Position numbers and translations under genes: made by a program. 64,000 bases of DNA from UBA1660 sp964462035 (GTDB lineage Bacteria > Myxococcota_A > Polyangia > Polyangiales > Houyiibacteriaceae), in assembly GCA_964462035.1 (NCBI GenBank), contig CAYXAP010000008.1, positions 1 through 64,000 on the forward strand, in the 5' to 3' direction. Position 1 is the stretch's first letter; every line of letters begins with the position of its first letter. The notes below the pieces were generated by a model. That model saw only the letters and a program-made list of their open reading frames with translations, ran no database searches and had not been told where the DNA came from. Positions 61,184 through 64,000 of the stretch are shown here, piece after piece.

Positions 61184-62152
61184 TCACTCGGGGATCGACG
61201 GCTCCCGGCGATAGTCGGATCCGACCCAGATTCGTACGGCTTTCGGCACGATCGTGAAGGTCACCTGAGTCTCCGGCACCAGCTCGCCATCGAGCACGAA
61301 GCGCATCGGCGGATCGCTGTCGATGGTGACGCTCGCACCGAGGAAGCGTTCGATGGCGTCGTCCACCGGGACGGCCCCCAGCCGCATTCGAGCCGCGAGC
61401 TTCGCGGCCGTAGCCGCCGGGACATCCTGCAGGAGGGTGACCTCGAGGAGCCCGTCCTCCGGGTCGGCGGTGGGAGCGAGGATCAGACCGCCTCCGCAGG
61501 TGCGACCGCTCGAGACCGCGACGGTGAGAGCCTCGCGTCGTTGGGCGGGCTCGTCGTCGATCTGGATGGCCACCTGGTGCACGACGCGAGAGGCGAGGAC
61601 GTCGACCGCGCCGCGGGCGTAGGCCAGCGCGCCCCAGCGGCTCTTCGTCTCGCCGTCGAGCGAGTCGCCGATGTCCCAAGCGAGACCGCCGTTGGCGACG
61701 TTGAGCACGAGGCGCTCGTCGCCGTCGACCGACCGCGCACGGATCATGTCGATGGGGTGCTCGTCGGCGGAGTCGAGCGCGGCGAGCGCCGCGTCCATGT
61801 CGAACACGCCGAGGGTGCGCGCGAAGTCGTTCGCGGTGCCGAAGGGCAGGACGGCCATGGGGGTCGAGGACTCGGCCGCCGCGAGCACCCCTGCGACCGC
61901 CGACACGGTGCCGTCGCCTCCAGCGGCCACGAGTAGCTCGGCGCCCGCCTCGAGCGCCGCCCGCGCGAGCTCGTCGGGAGGCCACTCGTCGCCGATGGTC
62001 TCCAGCACCCAGCCAGGGCGGCCCGCGAGCAGGGTCTCGAGGACCTCCGCCTGTGCGTCGGTCGGCTCGGGCCGGCCGAGGATGATCGTGGCGCGAAGCA
62101 TCCCTTTCGGGCTGCCGCCCTCGTCGTAGAGGTCAGGCTTGGGCTTGGTCAC
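61184..62152 (-). CDS. Diacylglycerol/lipid kinase family protein
   Basis: A 322-aa member of the DagK/YegS-like lipid kinase family, which phosphorylates diacylglycerol or related lipids, or is involved in similar steps. The nucleotide motif GGDGTV is at about 82-87, PFGTANDFAR at about 107-116, and the C-terminal beta domain contains VLDGE. The start is GTG at 62152, preceded by a perfect GGAGG five bases away; an ATG at 62101 is less likely. It overlaps the end of the mscS gene by 20 bases and is coupled to it. Confidence 0.85.
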   Translation of the reverse strand: MTKPKPDLYDEGGSPKGMLRATIILGRPEPTDAQAEVLETLLAGRPGWVLETIGDEWPPDELARAALEAGAELLVAAGGDGTVSAVAGVLAAAESSTPMAVLPFGTANDFARTLGVFDMDAALAALDSADEHPIDMIRARSVDGDERLVLNVANGGLAWDIGDSLDGETKSRWGALAYARGAVDVLASRVVHQVAIQIDDEPAQRREALTVAVSSGRTCGGGLILAPTADPEDGLLEVTLLQDVPAATAAKLAARMRLGAVPVDDAIERFLGASVTIDSDPPMRFVLDGELVPETQVTFTIVPKAVRIWVGSDYRREPSIPE

Positions 62153-63044
62153 CTTCGCCTCCGTCGGCCGCGAGCATGGCGTCGAGCTTGGTGCCCCCGT
62201 TCGGATCGAAGTCGAGCGTCCGAATCGGGAAGGGAATGACGATGCCCTCGTCGTCGAACGCACGCTTGACCGCGATGATCGCCTCGGACTGGCATTGAAG
62301 CAGGTCCTTCTGCGAGTGATAGGAGAACCAGACGGTGGCGACGAAGTTGATCGAGCTGTCGCCGAACTCCGTGAAGAAGAAGCCTGGGTCGTGCTCGTCG
62401 GCGCGGCTCGGCAAGCCCCGGAGGGCTTCGACGGTGACCGCCTTCACCTTCTCGAGGTCGCTGCCGTAGCCGACGCCACAGGAGAGGTCCATGCGCTTGT
62501 GATCGTTGTCGGTGTGATTGATGAGCAGGTCCTGGAAGATCTTCTTGTTGGGGACGATGATGCGCTTGCCGTCAAAGGTCCGGAGGATGGTGGTTCGGAG
62601 GTCCAGGACCTCCACCACACCGGTCACGCCGTTCGTCTCGATGATGTCCCCCAGCTCGAAGGGATGCCGGACCGACAGGCCGATGCCGCTGATGAAGTTC
62701 GCGGCGAGATCCTGAAACGCGAAGCCGAGCGCCAGGCCGACCACACCGGCGCCGGCGAGGATCGAGGTCACCAGACCGTTCAGATCGAGGATGCTGAGGG
62801 TGATCATCAGCGTGGCCACCAGCATCCCGAAGTGGATCAGGCTGACGAGGAGGTCGCGCGCCGAATCGGCCATCCGGGTCTGTTTCAGACCCTTCGCGAT
62901 CGCCTTGCGCACCCCCTTCGCGACGAAGGTGAGCAGGACGCCGACCACCAACGCCATGACGACGTTGGGCAGCATCTCGACCGCCTTGTGTGCCCACGCC
63001 TGCAGCTTGTCGCGCAGCGTGTTCCAGAGCTCCTCGTAGTCCAT
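62133..63044 (-). CDS. mscS: MscS-type mechanosensitive channel
   Basis: A 303-aa channel: a short N-terminus, three membrane helices (about 22-45, 65-90, 98-130) with the pore helix GLALGFAFQDLAANFISGIG, a beta domain (about 130-180; VEVLDLRTTILRTFDGKRII) and a C-terminal alpha/beta cytoplasmic vestibule. It protects cells from osmotic downshift by opening under membrane tension. The start ATG at 63044 has GGAGG five bases upstream. It overlaps the lipid kinase gene by 20 bases. Length is close to E. coli MscS (286 aa). The last residues are acidic and disordered. Confidence 0.92.
   Translation of the reverse strand: MDYEELWNTLRDKLQAWAHKAVEMLPNVVMALVVGVLLTFVAKGVRKAIAKGLKQTRMADSARDLLVSLIHFGMLVATLMITLSILDLNGLVTSILAGAGVVGLALGFAFQDLAANFISGIGLSVRHPFELGDIIETNGVTGVVEVLDLRTTILRTFDGKRIIVPNKKIFQDLLINHTDNDHKRMDLSCGVGYGSDLEKVKAVTVEALRGLPSRADEHDPGFFFTEFGDSSINFVATVWFSYHSQKDLLQCQSEAIIAVKRAFDDEGIVIPFPIRTLDFDPNGGTKLDAMLAADGGEGDQAQA
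62158..62162 (-). promoter_or_regulatory. Ribosome binding site deciding the lipid kinase start
   Basis: GGAGG on the minus strand, five bases before the GTG at 62152. It lies within the 3' end of mscS and supports GTG over the in-frame ATG at 62101. Confidence 0.75.
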
Positions 63045-63049
63045 CCGTT

Positions 63050-63054
63050 CCTCC
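63050..63054 (-). promoter_or_regulatory. Ribosome binding site of mscS
   Basis: GGAGG on the minus strand, five bases before the ATG at 63044. This fixes the start, although the frame is open further upstream to 63224. Confidence 0.8.
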
Positions 63055-63235
63055 GACCCGAGGGTAGTCCCTGGGGTTGGCCATCGAGACGGTCGAGGGC
63101 CCGCGCTCGTAACGACGCCCCCCAAGGCTGTCCCAGTGAGGGAGTGCCCTCGTGGCGTTTCGCCTCGAATCACCCCCGTATCGCCTGATCGAGCGCCCGA
63201 TACACGCCGGCATGCTCTCTGCACCTCTGAAGGGC

Positions 63236-63613
63236 ATGCCCACCATCACCAACACTCATCCCGCACGCATGGAGCGTGCTCAGGCAAGCTTGGAGAACGC
63301 CCACTCCCCCATCCACCAGAGCACCTTCCCCCGACTCCTGCTCGGCGCCATCGCGCTGGTGCCTGCGGCCTCGTTGATCGCCGCCCTCGCGACCGAGGGC
63401 GCGACACGAATGGCGTTCGGGTACTTCAACATCCTCTGGACGGGTCTGCTGATGCTGGTCTTCGGTGGATGGATGCTGAAGAGCGGACGCTTCTCCACCG
63501 ACCGGAAGGTGGCCTGGGTCTTCAGCTGGATCCTCGCCGCGCCGATCAGCCTGCCCCTCTACTGGTATCGCCACGTCTGGCACGCCCCCGAGGCACAGCT
63601 GACCCACGCCTGA
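63236..63613 (+). CDS. Small membrane protein of unknown function
   Basis: About 125 aa with three hydrophobic stretches (about 33-52, 58-80 and 88-105), the last rich in aromatics (LPLYWYRHVWHAP). The start is uncertain: ATG at 63236 (used), ATG at 63269, or starts further upstream at 63152 or 63212. It lies in the 191 bases after mscS on the other strand and just before the lyase gene, 44 bases apart. No signal peptide or motif; the WYRHVWHAPE end contains His that might bind metal or heme, but nothing supports this. Family not recognised. Confidence 0.55.
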   Translation: MPTITNTHPARMERAQASLENAHSPIHQSTFPRLLLGAIALVPAASLIAALATEGATRMAFGYFNILWTGLLMLVFGGWMLKSGRFSTDRKVAWVFSWILAAPISLPLYWYRHVWHAPEAQLTHA

Positions 63614-63657
63614 GCCCGGCGGCGTGATCGATCGCGCCAGGGTGCTATGCCCTGCGC

Positions 63658-64000
63658 ATGATCCGCAGCCCCAAGGACTTCTTCCGGCCGCTCGCTCTGG
63701 GCGCGCCCGACCCCGTGCGCGAGGTGCCCTTCCGGCCCTCGCGCATGATTCATTTCTTCGACCCGTCGAACGAGAAGATGGCGGCCAAGGCTCCGTCGAT
63801 CGCGGCCAAGGTCGACGTGCTCCTCGGCAACCTCGAGGACGCGGTCGCGGCCGATCGGAAGATCGCCGCGCGCGAGGGCTTCATCGCCATCGCCAAGGCG
63901 AACGACTTCGGCGAGACCCAGCTCTGGACGCGGGTCAACAGCCTGGACAGCCCGTGGTTCCTCGACGACGTCCAGCAGATCATCGCCGAGGTCGGCGACA
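63658..64000 (+). CDS. HpcH/HpaI-type malyl-CoA lyase, partial
   Basis: The first 114 residues of a CitE/HpcH-type aldolase, cut by the end of the window. The N-terminus (SPKDFFRPLALGAPDPVRE, then MIHFFDPSNEKMAAK and VDVLLGNLEDAVAADRK) matches the L-malyl-CoA/beta-methylmalyl-CoA lyase subgroup closely. That subgroup cleaves malyl-CoA to acetyl-CoA and glyoxylate, or methylmalyl-CoA to propionyl-CoA and glyoxylate. The Asp of LEDAV is part of the metal-binding set; the other residues lie beyond the window. ATG at 63658 is the likely start. Confidence 0.8.
   Translation, partial: MIRSPKDFFRPLALGAPDPVREVPFRPSRMIHFFDPSNEKMAAKAPSIAAKVDVLLGNLEDAVAADRKIAAREGFIAIAKANDFGETQLWTRVNSLDSPWFLDDVQQIIAEVGD

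Overview
The window is a gene-dense, very GC-rich stretch of chromosome with no gap between genes above about 240 bases. It has no rRNA, tRNA, insertion sequence or CRISPR array that I can see. It reads as a Myxococcota (Polyangiales/Sandaracinus-like) genome. The evidence is the large share of predicted lipoproteins with acidic 'DLGPPPDMG'-type linkers, a C-terminal MYXO-CTERM-like sorting tail, an AgmX/PglI-type C-terminal domain, a myxobacterial Cys-rich repeat, and two sigma factor/FecR-TPR modules. Taxonomy is inferred from these signatures only.

Layout. 74-1826: lipid-transport ATPase and MCE substrate-binding protein (mlaF, mlaD). 1897-5909: repeat-tailed lipoprotein, coiled-coil membrane protein, then pyrF, rlmB and a phosphofructokinase. 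5979-9163 (minus): orphan TRAP binding protein, AlkC DNA glycosylase, LigB/DODA-type dioxygenase with a lipoprotein signal. 9276-14141: pirin, FMN reductase, an inserted minus-strand pair (SpoIIAA-like protein and ADP-ribosylglycohydrolase) bounded by about 70-bp direct repeats, arsC, an NTF2-like lipoprotein, phoH. 14155-22632 (minus): second SpoIIAA-like protein, exported unknown, ATP-grasp-like protein, AgmX-type lipoprotein, two coupled alpha-amylase lipoproteins. 22711-34329: ABC1 kinase, GluR0-like channel, MYXO-CTERM protein, PhoD, FxsA, and a run of exported lipoproteins (M1 aminopeptidase, Cu/Zn superoxide dismutase, FKBP isomerases). 34327-34533: a duplicated intergenic hairpin element. 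34569-38126: M48 protease with a Met-rich lipoprotein, and ettA. 38172-42239 (minus): a frameshifted lipoprotein gene and the first sigma/FecR-TPR/exported-protein module. 42360-49755: SMI1/KNR4-type protein, LysR regulator, lipoproteins, ferritin-like protein, third SpoIIAA-like protein, hrpB. 49800-56297 (minus): membrane acyltransferase, delta-60 repeat lipoprotein, second sigma/FecR-TPR/exported module. 56395-63044 (minus): pssA, a four-gene coupled operon (LysR, VTT-amidoligase fusion, class I glutamine amidotransferase, Arg-rich repeat protein), lipid kinase, MscS. 63236-64000: small membrane protein and a partial malyl-CoA lyase.

The strongest candidate for an undescribed system is the operon at 57074-61056. 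A membrane-anchored amidoligase, a peptidase C26 amidotransferase and an exported Arg/Asn/Gly repeat protein are translationally coupled under a LysR regulator, which suggests envelope-associated amide-bond chemistry. The second is the pair of paralogous sigma/FecR-TPR/exported-protein modules whose gene order is permuted. All functional statements rest on motifs read by eye; no database search was run.
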